From: Falsirhodobacter xinxiangensis
GTDB taxonomy: Bacteria > Pseudomonadota > Alphaproteobacteria > Rhodobacterales > Rhodobacteraceae
Assembly: GCF_004959935.1 (NCBI RefSeq)
Contig: NZ_SMYN01000006.1
Span: forward strand, 124,001 to 188,000
Reading direction: 5' to 3'
Length of the DNA stretch: 64,000 nucleotides
Numbering within the stretch: position 1 is the stretch's first letter; each line of letters starts with the position of its first letter. Shown piece by piece: positions 56,534 to 64,000 of this stretch. The translations under genes and the position numbers were made by a program. The notes under the pieces are model-generated. The model was given only the letters and a program-made list of their open reading frames with translations, searched no databases and had not been told where the DNA came from.

Positions 56534-57894
56534 CCGCGCAGGACCGCGCGGATTTCGGGATCGTCCAGCGTCAGGTCCAACACGCGGCGGGTGCGGGCGA
56601 CGATCTGGTCGATCTCGTCATCCGTGCAGCACAGAGGCGGGGCATAGCCGAAGATGCCCTGCGGGAAGGACCGCACGATCAGCCCCTGCTCCCACGCGCG
56701 GTCGAACAGGCGCGTTGCGGGCTGGACGGCGGCGGGCAGCGGGGTCTTGGCGTCCTTGTCCGTCACCAGTTCGACCGCCGCCAGCATCCCCCGGCCCCGC
56801 ACGTCGCCCACCAGCGGGTGATCGCGCAGCGTCGCAAGGCCCGCTTGCAGACGCGCACCTGCACGGCGCCCGTTTTCCAGCAGCCCGCCCTCGTAAAGCG
56901 CCAGAACCTCCAGCGCGACGGCGGCAGAAACCGGATGCGCAGAATAGGTGAAACCATGCCCCACCGCCTTGCCCCCCGCCCCTTCGGCAATGGTTTCATA
57001 GACATGGTCGCGCATGAACACCGCGCCCATCGGCACATAGCCCGAAGTCAGCCCCTTGGCCGTGGTCATCAGGTCGGGCACGATCCCTTCGTCGTCGCTT
57101 GCGAACAGGGGGCCGGTGCGGCCGAAACCGGTGATGACCTCGTCGGCCACGACCAGCACGCCGTATTCGGCGCAGACATCGGCCATCGCCTTGACCCAGC
57201 CCTTCGGCGGCACCAGAACACCGCCCGACCCCTGGATCGGTTCGATATAGAAGGCGGCGACGCGGTCCGGCCCGATCGCCTCGATCTTGGCGCGCAGTTC
57301 CGCGACCGAGGCGGCGGTGATGTCGGCGTTCGGGTTGCGATAGGCGTAGTGCGACGAAATCTTGTGCTGCCAATCGTAAGGCACGCCGAAGCCGTCATGG
57401 AACCCCGGCAGCGCCGTCAGCCCCGCGCCCATCGTGGTCGATCCGTGATATCCCTGCTGGACCGAGATGAACTGATCGCGCCCCGGCTGCCCCTTGGCGT
57501 GCCAGTAATAGCGGATGAAGCGGATCGTGCTGTCCACCGCGTCCGAACCGCCCAGCGTGAAGTAGATGTGGTTCAGATCGCCGGGGCTGCGTTCCGCCAG
57601 CGCAGCGGCCAGACGGATCGGCGCCTCGGCCCCCAGATCGAAATAGCCGGTGGCATAGGGCAGACGGCGCATCTGTTCTGCCGCAGCCTCAACGATGCTT
57701 TCATGGCCATAGCCCGCGTTCACGCACCACAGCCCAGCGAAACCGTCGATCAGCTGGCGTCCTTCGGCATCCGTGACGATGGCGCCCTTTGCCGAGGACA
57801 GCACCCGCACCCCCCGCGCCTCGTGCCCGCGAAAGGACGAGACCGGATGGACCAGATGGCGGCGGTCGAGTTCGACGAGTGAGTTGGAAAGCAT
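56530..57894 (-). CDS. class III (omega) aminotransferase
   Basis: A 454-residue PLP-dependent transaminase of the aspartate/omega-amino group: GLWCVNAGYGHESIVEAAAE near residue 53, GSDAVDSTIRFIRYYWHAKG, VVADEVITGFGRTGPLFASD, and the Schiff-base lysine in MTTAKGLTSGYVPMG. It moves an amino group between an amine or omega-amino acid and pyruvate or another oxo acid. The start follows GGAG by 6 bases and it lies 12 bases after the GNAT gene. Confidence 0.92.
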   Translation of the reverse strand: MLSNSLVELDRRHLVHPVSSFRGHEARGVRVLSSAKGAIVTDAEGRQLIDGFAGLWCVNAGYGHESIVEAAAEQMRRLPYATGYFDLGAEAPIRLAAALAERSPGDLNHIYFTLGGSDAVDSTIRFIRYYWHAKGQPGRDQFISVQQGYHGSTTMGAGLTALPGFHDGFGVPYDWQHKISSHYAYRNPNADITAASVAELRAKIEAIGPDRVAAFYIEPIQGSGGVLVPPKGWVKAMADVCAEYGVLVVADEVITGFGRTGPLFASDDEGIVPDLMTTAKGLTSGYVPMGAVFMRDHVYETIAEGAGGKAVGHGFTYSAHPVSAAVALEVLALYEGGLLENGRRAGARLQAGLATLRDHPLVGDVRGRGMLAAVELVTDKDAKTPLPAAVQPATRLFDRAWEQGLIVRSFPQGIFGYAPPLCCTDDEIDQIVARTRRVLDLTLDDPEIRAVLRG

Positions 57895-57906
57895 GGAAAA
57901 CTCCGT

Positions 57907-58695
57907 TCAGCCCAAGGCTTGCGATACGAGGGCGTATGTCTTGAAATCCGATGGCACAGCGGGGCGCGCGCCGCGCGTCATCGCGATACCGCCCCCGACA
58001 TGCGCAAGGCCGAGCGAGGCGGCGAAATCCGAAAGCCCGCGCGCAAGGTCCACGCGCAGGAAACCGCCCGCACAGCGCCGCGCCGCTTCGGCCAGCAAGG
58101 CGCGGGCGGAAGCGTCGTTCGAGGCGACGATGGGGCCGACCAGCCGCCCTCGCCCAAAATCGCGCAGGACGGTAAAGCCGCCGGTCGTGCGAAGCCCCAC
58201 GCCCCCCATCCGGGCCAGAAGGTTCGTCCGGTCCATGCCACTGGCGGCAAGGTCGAGCGCCGGATCGGGCTCGCCCTCCGTCACCGCCTGTTCCGGCGTT
58301 GCGGTCAGTGCGATCCCCTGATGCTGCGCGATGGTGCCGGTGGCGACGAAGCCCAGCTTCTCATACAGCGGCAGACCGTCGGTGGTGGCAACCAGCCGCA
58401 TCGCGCGCGGGCCTGCGCGGTCCATAACCGCCGCCATCAATTCGCGACCCAATCCCCGTCCACGCATCGACGCGTCCACGATGATCATGCTGAGCGTCGC
58501 GACATCCCCGAAGCACGAGCAAAGCGCGGTGCCGACCACGACCTCGCCATCCAGCGCCACGACCCCGTCCGAGACGGACAGCGTCAGCGCCCAATCCTCG
58601 GCCCGGTGCGGCCAGCCCGCCTGCTGCGACAGGCGCAGCGCACCCGCCAGGTGCTGGGGGCCGAAGGTCTCGATGCGGTGTTTCGTCGTGGTCAT
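57907..58695 (-). CDS. GNAT acetyltransferase with two GNAT-like halves (copy 1)
   Basis: A 262-residue protein. The N-terminal half is a GNAT domain with the acetyl-CoA loop RGRGLGRELMAAVMD near residue 82 and LYEKLGFVATG. The C-terminal half is a second, degenerate domain (GFTVLRDFGRGRLVGPIVAS and following). It shares this order and wording with the gene at 62375. In this cluster it could N-acetylate an amine before or after oxidation. Confidence 0.85.
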   Translation of the reverse strand: MTTTKHRIETFGPQHLAGALRLSQQAGWPHRAEDWALTLSVSDGVVALDGEVVVGTALCSCFGDVATLSMIIVDASMRGRGLGRELMAAVMDRAGPRAMRLVATTDGLPLYEKLGFVATGTIAQHQGIALTATPEQAVTEGEPDPALDLAASGMDRTNLLARMGGVGLRTTGGFTVLRDFGRGRLVGPIVASNDASARALLAEAARRCAGGFLRVDLARGLSDFAASLGLAHVGGGIAMTRGARPAVPSDFKTYALVSQALG

Positions 58696-58810
58696 GGGGT
58701 CAATCCTGTTTGATCCAGCCTAGGTCGGGCGTTCCGGCATGATCGCCCTTCTGCGCGCGGCGGGCGGCAGTTTGCTGCGGAAGCATCACAGGCCGCCGCA
58801 GAAAATGCCG

Positions 58811-59893
58811 TCACCCCGCCGCGACCGCCCGGATCATCGCGCAGGCCTCGTGCAGCTCGGTGCGGGTCAGGTATTCCTCGGGGCGGTGGGCGCGGGCAAT
58901 GTCGCCGGGTCCGCAGATGATCGCGGGAATGCCCGCCTGCTGGAACAGCCCCGCTTCGGTGCCATAGCTGACCGCGCCAAGTGGTTCCTGCCCCGTCACC
59001 CGCGTCATCAGATCGGCCAGTGGATCGGCACGGTCCAAAGCCAGCGCGGGATAGGAGGACAGCCATTCCGCCGCAACACCTGCCGCCAGCACCGGGCCCA
59101 GAAGCGAGCGGGGATCGACGCCATGGATCGCGCGGGCCTCCACCTCCGCCTCGGCATGGCCGGGAACGATGTTCAGCGCCTGCCCGCCTTTGACGGTGCC
59201 TATCTGGATCGTGGAATAAGGCGGAACGAAGCGCGCATCCTGCGGCCCGTCCTCCAGCGCGCGGGCCTGCGCCTCGGCGGCGGTCAGGGCGGGCAGCAGC
59301 GCATGGATGGCGTTGATGCCCAGATCGGGGCGCGAGCTGTGGGCCGGACGCCCCTTGGAGATCAGCCGGATCGCCGCCTTTCCCTTATGGGCCAGCACCG
59401 GCACCAGCCTTGATGGCTCGCCCACGATGCAGCCCGAGGGCGGCGCGCAAAGGTCCGGAAGCGCGGCGATCAGATGCGGCACGCCCCGGCATCCCGCTTC
59501 CTCGTCATAGGACAGCGCGATATGGACGGTCGCCCCAGATGCGATCAACTCCGGCACCGAGGACAGCACCGCCGCCACGAAGCCCTTCATGTCGCAGGCC
59601 CCGCGCCCGATCAGCCGATCGCCATCTTCCCGCAGGGTGAAGGGGTCGGCCAGCCATTCCGGCTCGCCCGCCGGGACGACATCGACATGACCCGACAGGA
59701 TCACCCCCGCGCGCGAGGGATCGCCGATGGTGGCGAACAGGTTGAAACGGTCTCCCTCCGGCCCGCGCAGAAGCGTCGGGGCGATGCCGTGCCCGCGCAG
59801 GTGATCGGCCACGAATTCCATCAACGCGCCATTGGGTGTGCCCACGACGCTGGGGAATGCAACCAGCCGGGCCAGCATCGCCTCGGGGGTCAT
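58811..59893 (-). CDS. M20 family deacylase (ArgE-like)
   Basis: A 360-residue zinc peptidase of the acetylornithine deacetylase/succinyl-diaminopimelate desuccinylase family: GHVDVVPAGEPEWLADPFTL (first metal site near residue 67), GRGACDMKGFVAAVLSSVPE, ALSYDEEAGCRGVPHLIAAL with the catalytic glutamate pair and the later SYGTEAGLFQQAGIPAIICG. It probably removes an acyl group from an N-acylated amino compound. The start at 59893 overlaps the cupin stop by 4 bases (ATGA). It is ArgE-like but sits in a catabolic cluster, not with arginine genes. Confidence 0.88.
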   Translation of the reverse strand: MTPEAMLARLVAFPSVVGTPNGALMEFVADHLRGHGIAPTLLRGPEGDRFNLFATIGDPSRAGVILSGHVDVVPAGEPEWLADPFTLREDGDRLIGRGACDMKGFVAAVLSSVPELIASGATVHIALSYDEEAGCRGVPHLIAALPDLCAPPSGCIVGEPSRLVPVLAHKGKAAIRLISKGRPAHSSRPDLGINAIHALLPALTAAEAQARALEDGPQDARFVPPYSTIQIGTVKGGQALNIVPGHAEAEVEARAIHGVDPRSLLGPVLAAGVAAEWLSSYPALALDRADPLADLMTRVTGQEPLGAVSYGTEAGLFQQAGIPAIICGPGDIARAHRPEEYLTRTELHEACAMIRAVAAG

Positions 59894-60249
59894 GATGCGA
59901 AGACGTAGATCTTGCGGACGGTGCGGATCGTCTTCCACAGCCCAACGAAGCCCGGCTTCATCACGAAACTGTCGCCCGCGACGAAGCGCTGCATCTCGCC
60001 GCCCTCCTCGGTGATCTCGACCTCGCCTTCCAGCAGGTGGCAGAATTCGAACGCTTCGCCCTTGATCGAGCGGGTGGTGCCGGGGGTCGCCTCCCAGATG
60101 CCGGTGCGGGTCTGGGTCCAGGTGCCATTGGATTCGTCCAGCGGCCATGTCTTGAACGACGGCGAACCTTCCACCAGACGGTCCGGGGCGGGCAGGTCCT
60201 CGCGCGGGGCGAAGGCGGGCGTGGGTTCGATGCGGTGCAGCAGGCTCAT
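59890..60249 (-). CDS. cupin domain protein (DUF861/ureidoglycine-type)
   Basis: A 119-residue single-cupin protein: FKTWPLDESNGTWTQTRTGI, GEAFEFCHLLEGEVEITEEG and FVAGDSFVMKPGFVGLWKTI. These are the Cupin_3 marks; only part of the usual histidine set is present. It is the first gene of the leftward arm of the island, next to the divergent control region. The start at 60249 has AAGGA seven bases away. Function unassigned. Confidence 0.85.
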   Translation of the reverse strand: MSLLHRIEPTPAFAPREDLPAPDRLVEGSPSFKTWPLDESNGTWTQTRTGIWEATPGTTRSIKGEAFEFCHLLEGEVEITEEGGEMQRFVAGDSFVMKPGFVGLWKTIRTVRKIYVFAS

Positions 60250-60382
60250 GTCATATCCTTTCGTTGCCCACCCACCATGACCGGCGCGCGCACATGGGCG
60301 GCACCGTTGTTCCGGGCGCGGCGGCATCCGCTGCCGCATCGGGGGGCGAATACGCAATATCCTGCGCCCAAAGCCCGGACTG

Positions 60383-60400
60383 CGGCAATCCGTGTTGCCG
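60383..60400. promoter_or_regulatory. palindrome in the divergent control region of the catabolic island
   Basis: CGGCAA-(6)-TTGCCG is an exact inverted repeat in the 197-base gap between the cupin and HAD genes, which are transcribed in opposite directions. It is placed to act on both arms and is a reasonable operator for the AraC-type regulator or another factor. No promoter boxes were assigned. Confidence 0.4.
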
Positions 60401-60446
60401 AAGCGGGGCGATGGTGATGGAGAACAGGAACGCCCGGAGAGACGAG

Positions 60447-61109
60447 ATGACCTTCCGCCCCAAACTCATCACTTTCGACTGCCACGGCACGATGATCTTC
60501 TTCGACATGGCCGGAGCCGCACGCGACCATTACGGCGCGGCGCTGGGCGATCGGATCGACGGCTTCATCGCCGATTTCGCCGCATACAGGCTGGACGAGG
60601 TGCTGGGCGCGTGGAAACCCTATGCCGAGGTGGTGCACAATTCGCTGGAGCGCACCTGCAAGCGCAACGGTGTCGCCTTCGATCCTGCCGTTGCCGCGGA
60701 TATCTATGACCGCGTGCCGACCTGGGGCCCGCATGCGGACGTGCCCGCGGGCCTTCAGCGCATCGCCGGAAAGATCCCGCTGGTGGCGCTGACCAATTCC
60801 ATGAACGTCCAGATCCCGCACAATATCGCGCGCCTTGGCGCACCGATCGACCATGTGTTCACCGCCGAAAGCGCAGGGGCCTACAAGCCGCAGATGCAGG
60901 CGTTCGAATATATGTTCGACCAGCTTGGCTGCGGCCCCGAGGATGTGCTGCACGTCTCGTCCAGCTTCCGCTATGACCTGATGACGGCGCATGATCTGGG
61001 CATCCGGAACAAGGTCTGGGTGAACCGCGGCCACGAACCCGCGAACCCCTATTACGGCTATACCGAGGTGAAGGACATCTCTGGCCTGGCCGAGGTGGTC
61101 GGGCTGTGA
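60447..61109 (+). CDS. HAD superfamily hydrolase, haloacid dehalogenase type II-like (copy 2)
   Basis: A 220-residue paralogue of the protein at 54781: motif I FDCHGTMIFFDMAGAARDHY, a conserved lysine in AGAYKPQMQAFEYM and LHVSSSFRYDLMTAHDLGIR. The start at 60447 follows GGAGA; an upstream ATG at 60417 is weaker. It overlaps the FAD oxidoreductase gene by 4 bases. As in copy 1, the full classical dehalogenase triad is not intact, so the reaction is uncertain. Confidence 0.87.
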   Translation: MTFRPKLITFDCHGTMIFFDMAGAARDHYGAALGDRIDGFIADFAAYRLDEVLGAWKPYAEVVHNSLERTCKRNGVAFDPAVAADIYDRVPTWGPHADVPAGLQRIAGKIPLVALTNSMNVQIPHNIARLGAPIDHVFTAESAGAYKPQMQAFEYMFDQLGCGPEDVLHVSSSFRYDLMTAHDLGIRNKVWVNRGHEPANPYYGYTEVKDISGLAEVVGL

Positions 61110-62383
61110 AATACGCGTCCTACTGGCATGACAGCGCAGTGCCCTTCGCCGATGGGCAGCAAGGCCCGGTCGAAGGGAGCTTCGACGTCGCCGTGATCGG
61201 CGCGGGGTTCACCGGACTTTCCGCCGCGCTGAAGCTGGCGAAGGCGGGGGTGCGCGTCGCCGTGCTGGAGGGCGCGCATGTCGGTGCGGGCGCGTCGGGA
61301 CGCAATGGCGGGCATCTGAACAACGGGATCGCGCATGGCTATGCCGCCGCCAAGGCGCATCTGGGCGATGCGCGCGCCCATGCGCTCTACCACGCCTATG
61401 ACCGCTCGATCGACCTGATCGAGCAGACCATCGCCGAAGAAGGCATCGCCTGCGACTTTCGCCGCTCGGGCAAGCTGAAGCTGGCGTCCAAGGCCAGCCA
61501 TGTCGCGGGGCTGCGCGCGAACTTCGAGCTGATCCATGCCGAAGTCGATCCCGACACCGCATGGCTGGAGAAGGCCGATCTGGCGGGCGAGGTCGGATCG
61601 GATGCGTTTCACGGCGCGATGCTGTATCGCAAATCGGCGATGATGCATATGGGCCGCTACGTCAACGGCCTTGCGGCGGCGGCGCATAGGCGTGGCGCGC
61701 TGGTCTGGGAAAACGCCCCCGTCATCGCCCGCAAGCAGGTTCAGGGCGGGTGGGAGCTGCAGACGCCGCGCGGAGCCCTGCGCGCGGGCCGCGTCATCGC
61801 GGCAACGGGGGCATATGGCACGACCCCAACGCTGAAATACTTCCGACGCCGCATCATCTCGGTCGGGTCCTTCATCGTCGCGACACGGCCCCTGACGGAT
61901 GCCGAAGCGGCGGACGTCATGCCCGGCAACCGCACTTGCGTGACATCGCTGAACATCGGGAATTATTTCCGCCTGTCGCCCGACAACCGGCTGATCTTCG
62001 GCGGGCGGGCGCGCTTCTCGTCGCGGTCGGACCAGACCTCGGATGCGAAATCGGGGCTGATCCTGCGCCGGTCGATGGCGTCGATCTTTCCCCGGCTGGC
62101 GGATGTCCAGATCGACTATTGCTGGGGCGGGCTGGTGGACATGACCAAGGACCGCTTCCCGCGTGCCGGAGAGGCGGAGGGTATGCTGTTCGGCATGGGC
62201 TATTCCGGGCACGGGGCGCAGATGTCCACGCTTGTCGGACACTCTTTGGCGGATATGGCGATGGGTCGGGATACGAACCCACTGGCGGGCATGGATTGGC
62301 CCGCGATCCCCGCGCATAGCGGCAGGCCGTGGTTCCTGCCGCTGGTTGGCATGTGGTTCGGGCTGAAAGACCGCCTATCCTAG
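61106..62383 (+). CDS. FAD-dependent amine oxidoreductase (PuuB/DAO family)
   Basis: A 425-residue flavoprotein with an N-terminal dinucleotide fold (VAVIGAGFTGLSAALKLAKA near residue 28, then GAGASGRNGGHLNNG) and a late C-terminal GGLVDMTKDRFPRAGEAEGM and GMGYSGHGAQMSTLVG. This is the D-amino acid oxidase-like group that includes gamma-glutamylputrescine oxidase. The GTG start overlaps the HAD stop by 4 bases (GTGA). It likely oxidises an amine or N-substituted amino acid brought in by the ABC transporter. Confidence 0.9.
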   Translation: MKYASYWHDSAVPFADGQQGPVEGSFDVAVIGAGFTGLSAALKLAKAGVRVAVLEGAHVGAGASGRNGGHLNNGIAHGYAAAKAHLGDARAHALYHAYDRSIDLIEQTIAEEGIACDFRRSGKLKLASKASHVAGLRANFELIHAEVDPDTAWLEKADLAGEVGSDAFHGAMLYRKSAMMHMGRYVNGLAAAAHRRGALVWENAPVIARKQVQGGWELQTPRGALRAGRVIAATGAYGTTPTLKYFRRRIISVGSFIVATRPLTDAEAADVMPGNRTCVTSLNIGNYFRLSPDNRLIFGGRARFSSRSDQTSDAKSGLILRRSMASIFPRLADVQIDYCWGGLVDMTKDRFPRAGEAEGMLFGMGYSGHGAQMSTLVGHSLADMAMGRDTNPLAGMDWPAIPAHSGRPWFLPLVGMWFGLKDRLS

Positions 62384-63310
62384 CGAATGCGAGGCGAGGC
62401 CATAGGTGATGGCCCCGCTGGTCGCCCGCCGGTGCGGGCCGATCCGCATTTCCGTCACAGTGTCGAACGGAACGATGCCTGCGTCCTTCAGGAAGGCAGT
62501 GAACCGCTCGCTTTCGACAGGCGTGTCGAGCCGCATGAACATTCCCGTCCGGATCAGCGGCGCGACAAGCTGGATCGCCATCTCGTCATCCTCGGCCACG
62601 ACCGGCCCGATGACCGCCCCCCTGCCGAACCGCCGCGTCAGGGCAAAGCCGCGCAGCGCGCCATCCCGCAGCGCCACCGTCCCGGTCGAAAGCGGCATCA
62701 ACCGATCAATCACATGTCTGCGCGAGGCCCCATAGGCAGCCTCGTCCAGATCGCGGAGCGCGTCGCCGTCGGCATCCTCCAGCGGCCTGATCGCCAGCCC
62801 CCGCACCGGGTCCACGGGCGGGGCCTTGGCGATGCCCTGCTGCTGGTGGATGATCCCGACCGGGGTGAATCCGGCCGTCTCATACAGCCGGTATCCCGAC
62901 CGCGTCGCGCTCAGCCGCAGGTCGCGCCCTGCGCAATCGCGCATGATGCTCTGCAACAGCCAGCGCCCCGCGCCCAGTGCCTGAAGACGCGGCGCCGTGA
63001 CCATCATCCCCAGCATCGCGAAATCCTCGCCCATCGCGAAATACATCGCCGATCCCACGGGTCTACCGATCTCGTCCGTGGCCAGATACCCCTGCCCCAG
63101 CGACAGGAACAGATCCAGATCGTGATCGCGGTGAGGCCAAAGCACGCTGACGGTCAATTCATGCAGCAGGCGGCGCTGCGCCAGCCCGATCGGCTGCGTC
63201 TGTGCGTTATAGGCGTCGATCTTCAGCCTTTGCTCGGCAGTGGCGGAGCCTTTGGCAAGAAACGCCTCCATCCGCTGCTCTGCCGACATTTGCGGCTTGC
63301 CCTGTCCCAT
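62375..63310 (-). CDS. GNAT acetyltransferase with two GNAT-like halves (copy 2)
   Basis: A 311-residue paralogue of the gene at 57907: FAMLGMMVTAPRLQALGAGR leading to an acetyl-CoA loop, LYETAGFTPVGIIHQQQGIA, then a second half with ALTRRFGRGAVIGPVVAEDD. It has about 50 extra N-terminal residues. It overlaps the FAD oxidoreductase gene by 9 bases tail to tail. Confidence 0.85.
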   Translation of the reverse strand: MGQGKPQMSAEQRMEAFLAKGSATAEQRLKIDAYNAQTQPIGLAQRRLLHELTVSVLWPHRDHDLDLFLSLGQGYLATDEIGRPVGSAMYFAMGEDFAMLGMMVTAPRLQALGAGRWLLQSIMRDCAGRDLRLSATRSGYRLYETAGFTPVGIIHQQQGIAKAPPVDPVRGLAIRPLEDADGDALRDLDEAAYGASRRHVIDRLMPLSTGTVALRDGALRGFALTRRFGRGAVIGPVVAEDDEMAIQLVAPLIRTGMFMRLDTPVESERFTAFLKDAGIVPFDTVTEMRIGPHRRATSGAITYGLASHSLG

Positions 63311-63469
63311 CCGGCTGGCGCTCTCCCACGTTTTGGGAAAGTTTATGCGCGAACGGCCGCGATATCCTGCCGTATTGAGTGCGAAGATCGAAGATTATGC
63401 CATATTGCGCGATGGAACGCCGCGCGGGGCCGATGTAAATGTCGATCCGACCGCAGGCCGAAGGACGAT

Positions 63470-64000
63470 GGATGGGATTCTCGCGCAACCTGACCTATCG
63501 GACCGAGGGGATCGAGGTGACGGCGCCGCTGCGCTATCGCCATTTCGACACGGTGATCGCCGATCTGTGGCATGCCCGGGCAAAGCCCGATGCAAGTGGC
63601 TTCTATGCCTCGCACAACCCGCGGATCATCGTCTTCTTCGACGATGTGGGCGATGCGATCCGCATCACCAATGACGAGGGCAGCACTGCGAGCCGCCCGA
63701 TGGCGCGGATCGCCTATGTGCCGCCAGGAATGCCCAGCTGGACCGCATTCTCTGCGGCCATCGGCTTCCGGCACCTTGACCTGTATCTCTCTCCGGGGCT
63801 GGCGCAGGGGATGCTTGCGGGGCGGATGGGCAAGATCGCCGCCGCTGCCGCGCTGCGCGTCATGGTCGAACGGCGCGAGCCGGGCGATCTGCTGGTCATC
63901 TCGGAACTTCTGGCCGCCGAAGTCGCAGCCCCGAAACATGGCGAGGTCTATGTGCTGGGCCTCGTGCAGGCCCTTCTGGGCGGGCTTTTCGGCGATACGG
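63470..64000 (+). CDS. probable AraC-family regulator (3' end cut off)
   Basis: The first 177 codons of a protein whose N-terminal part resembles effector domains of AraC-type activators: RYRHFDTVIADLWHARAKPD, MARIAYVPPGMPSW and a helical segment LLVISELLAAEVA. The helix-turn-helix domain would lie past the right edge. The start at 63470 follows AAGGA; an in-frame ATG at 63437, directly after a stop codon, is the alternative. Position suggests control of the catabolic island; the family call rests on the N-terminus only. Confidence 0.6.

Overview
The window is high-GC, almost wall-to-wall coding DNA that reads as a chromosome (or chromid) segment of a Rhodobacterales alphaproteobacterium (Rhodobacter/Paracoccus-like). 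This rests on a ChvE-GguAB sugar transporter with a GbpR-type LysR regulator, a Rhodobacter-type PmtA methyltransferase beside Psd and PssA, rhizobial-type rhamnose genes (rhaI, rhaD, rhaR, rhaK), a VPLPA-CTERM protein, and alphaproteobacterial DctB/DctD. I saw no tRNA, rRNA, insertion sequence, prophage or CRISPR array.

Layout. 1-13.2 kb: a D-galactose/L-arabinose locus. One sugar-binding protein gene runs off the left edge. Next come a rightward pair (L-arabinose/D-galactose 1-dehydrogenase, aldose 1-epimerase) and a nine-gene leftward operon: chvE, gguA, gguB, gguC, an SDR, L-arabonate/D-galactonate dehydratase, dgoK, KDPGal aldolase and an SMP-30 lactonase. A divergent LysR gene (gbpR-like) follows. 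Together they import the sugar, oxidise it to lactone and acid, dehydrate it, and split it by phosphorylation and aldol cleavage (galactose), or pass it to the non-phosphorylated arabinose branch. 13.2-18.9 kb: lldD, an EamA exporter, a phospholipase-D-like enzyme and the psd-pssA-pmtA phospholipid operon. 19-25.9 kb: an AI-2E family membrane protein, a VPLPA-CTERM surface protein and a 1,733-residue secreted nuclease/nucleotidase. 26-28.2 kb: a cystine/polar amino acid ABC transporter. 28.3-31.7 kb: a VOC enzyme, a Phd/VapC toxin-antitoxin pair with a clear operator, a PslG-like glycosidase and an ExoZ-like acyltransferase. 31.8-37.8 kb: a flavin reductase and the rhamnose genes. 37.9-43.5 kb: an OmpA/Sel1 gene pair, an unknown membrane protein and DctB/DctD. 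43.46-44.11 kb: three overlapping genes for very small unknown proteins. 44.3-48.4 kb: a sulfonate/sulfone-type operon (flavin monooxygenase plus ABC transporter) preceded by a tiny cysteine-containing reading frame and competing hairpins. 48.5-49.6 kb: a class C beta-lactamase. 49.6-64 kb: a two-armed catabolic island (oligopeptide/opine-type ABC transporter, aminotransferase, D-2-hydroxyacid dehydrogenase, M20 deacylase, cupin, amine oxidase, two HAD type II proteins, two double-GNAT proteins) with a probable AraC-type regulator cut by the right edge.

The strongest leads for undescribed biology are the cysteine-leader/attenuator ahead of the sulfur operon, the micro-protein operon with an EcfG-like promoter, the DctD protein with an altered GAFTGA loop, and the catabolic island of unknown substrate. 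Neighbouring convergent genes repeatedly overlap at their stop codons, so transcription termination must work without intergenic terminators at many sites. All assignments come from reading the sequence; no database search was run.
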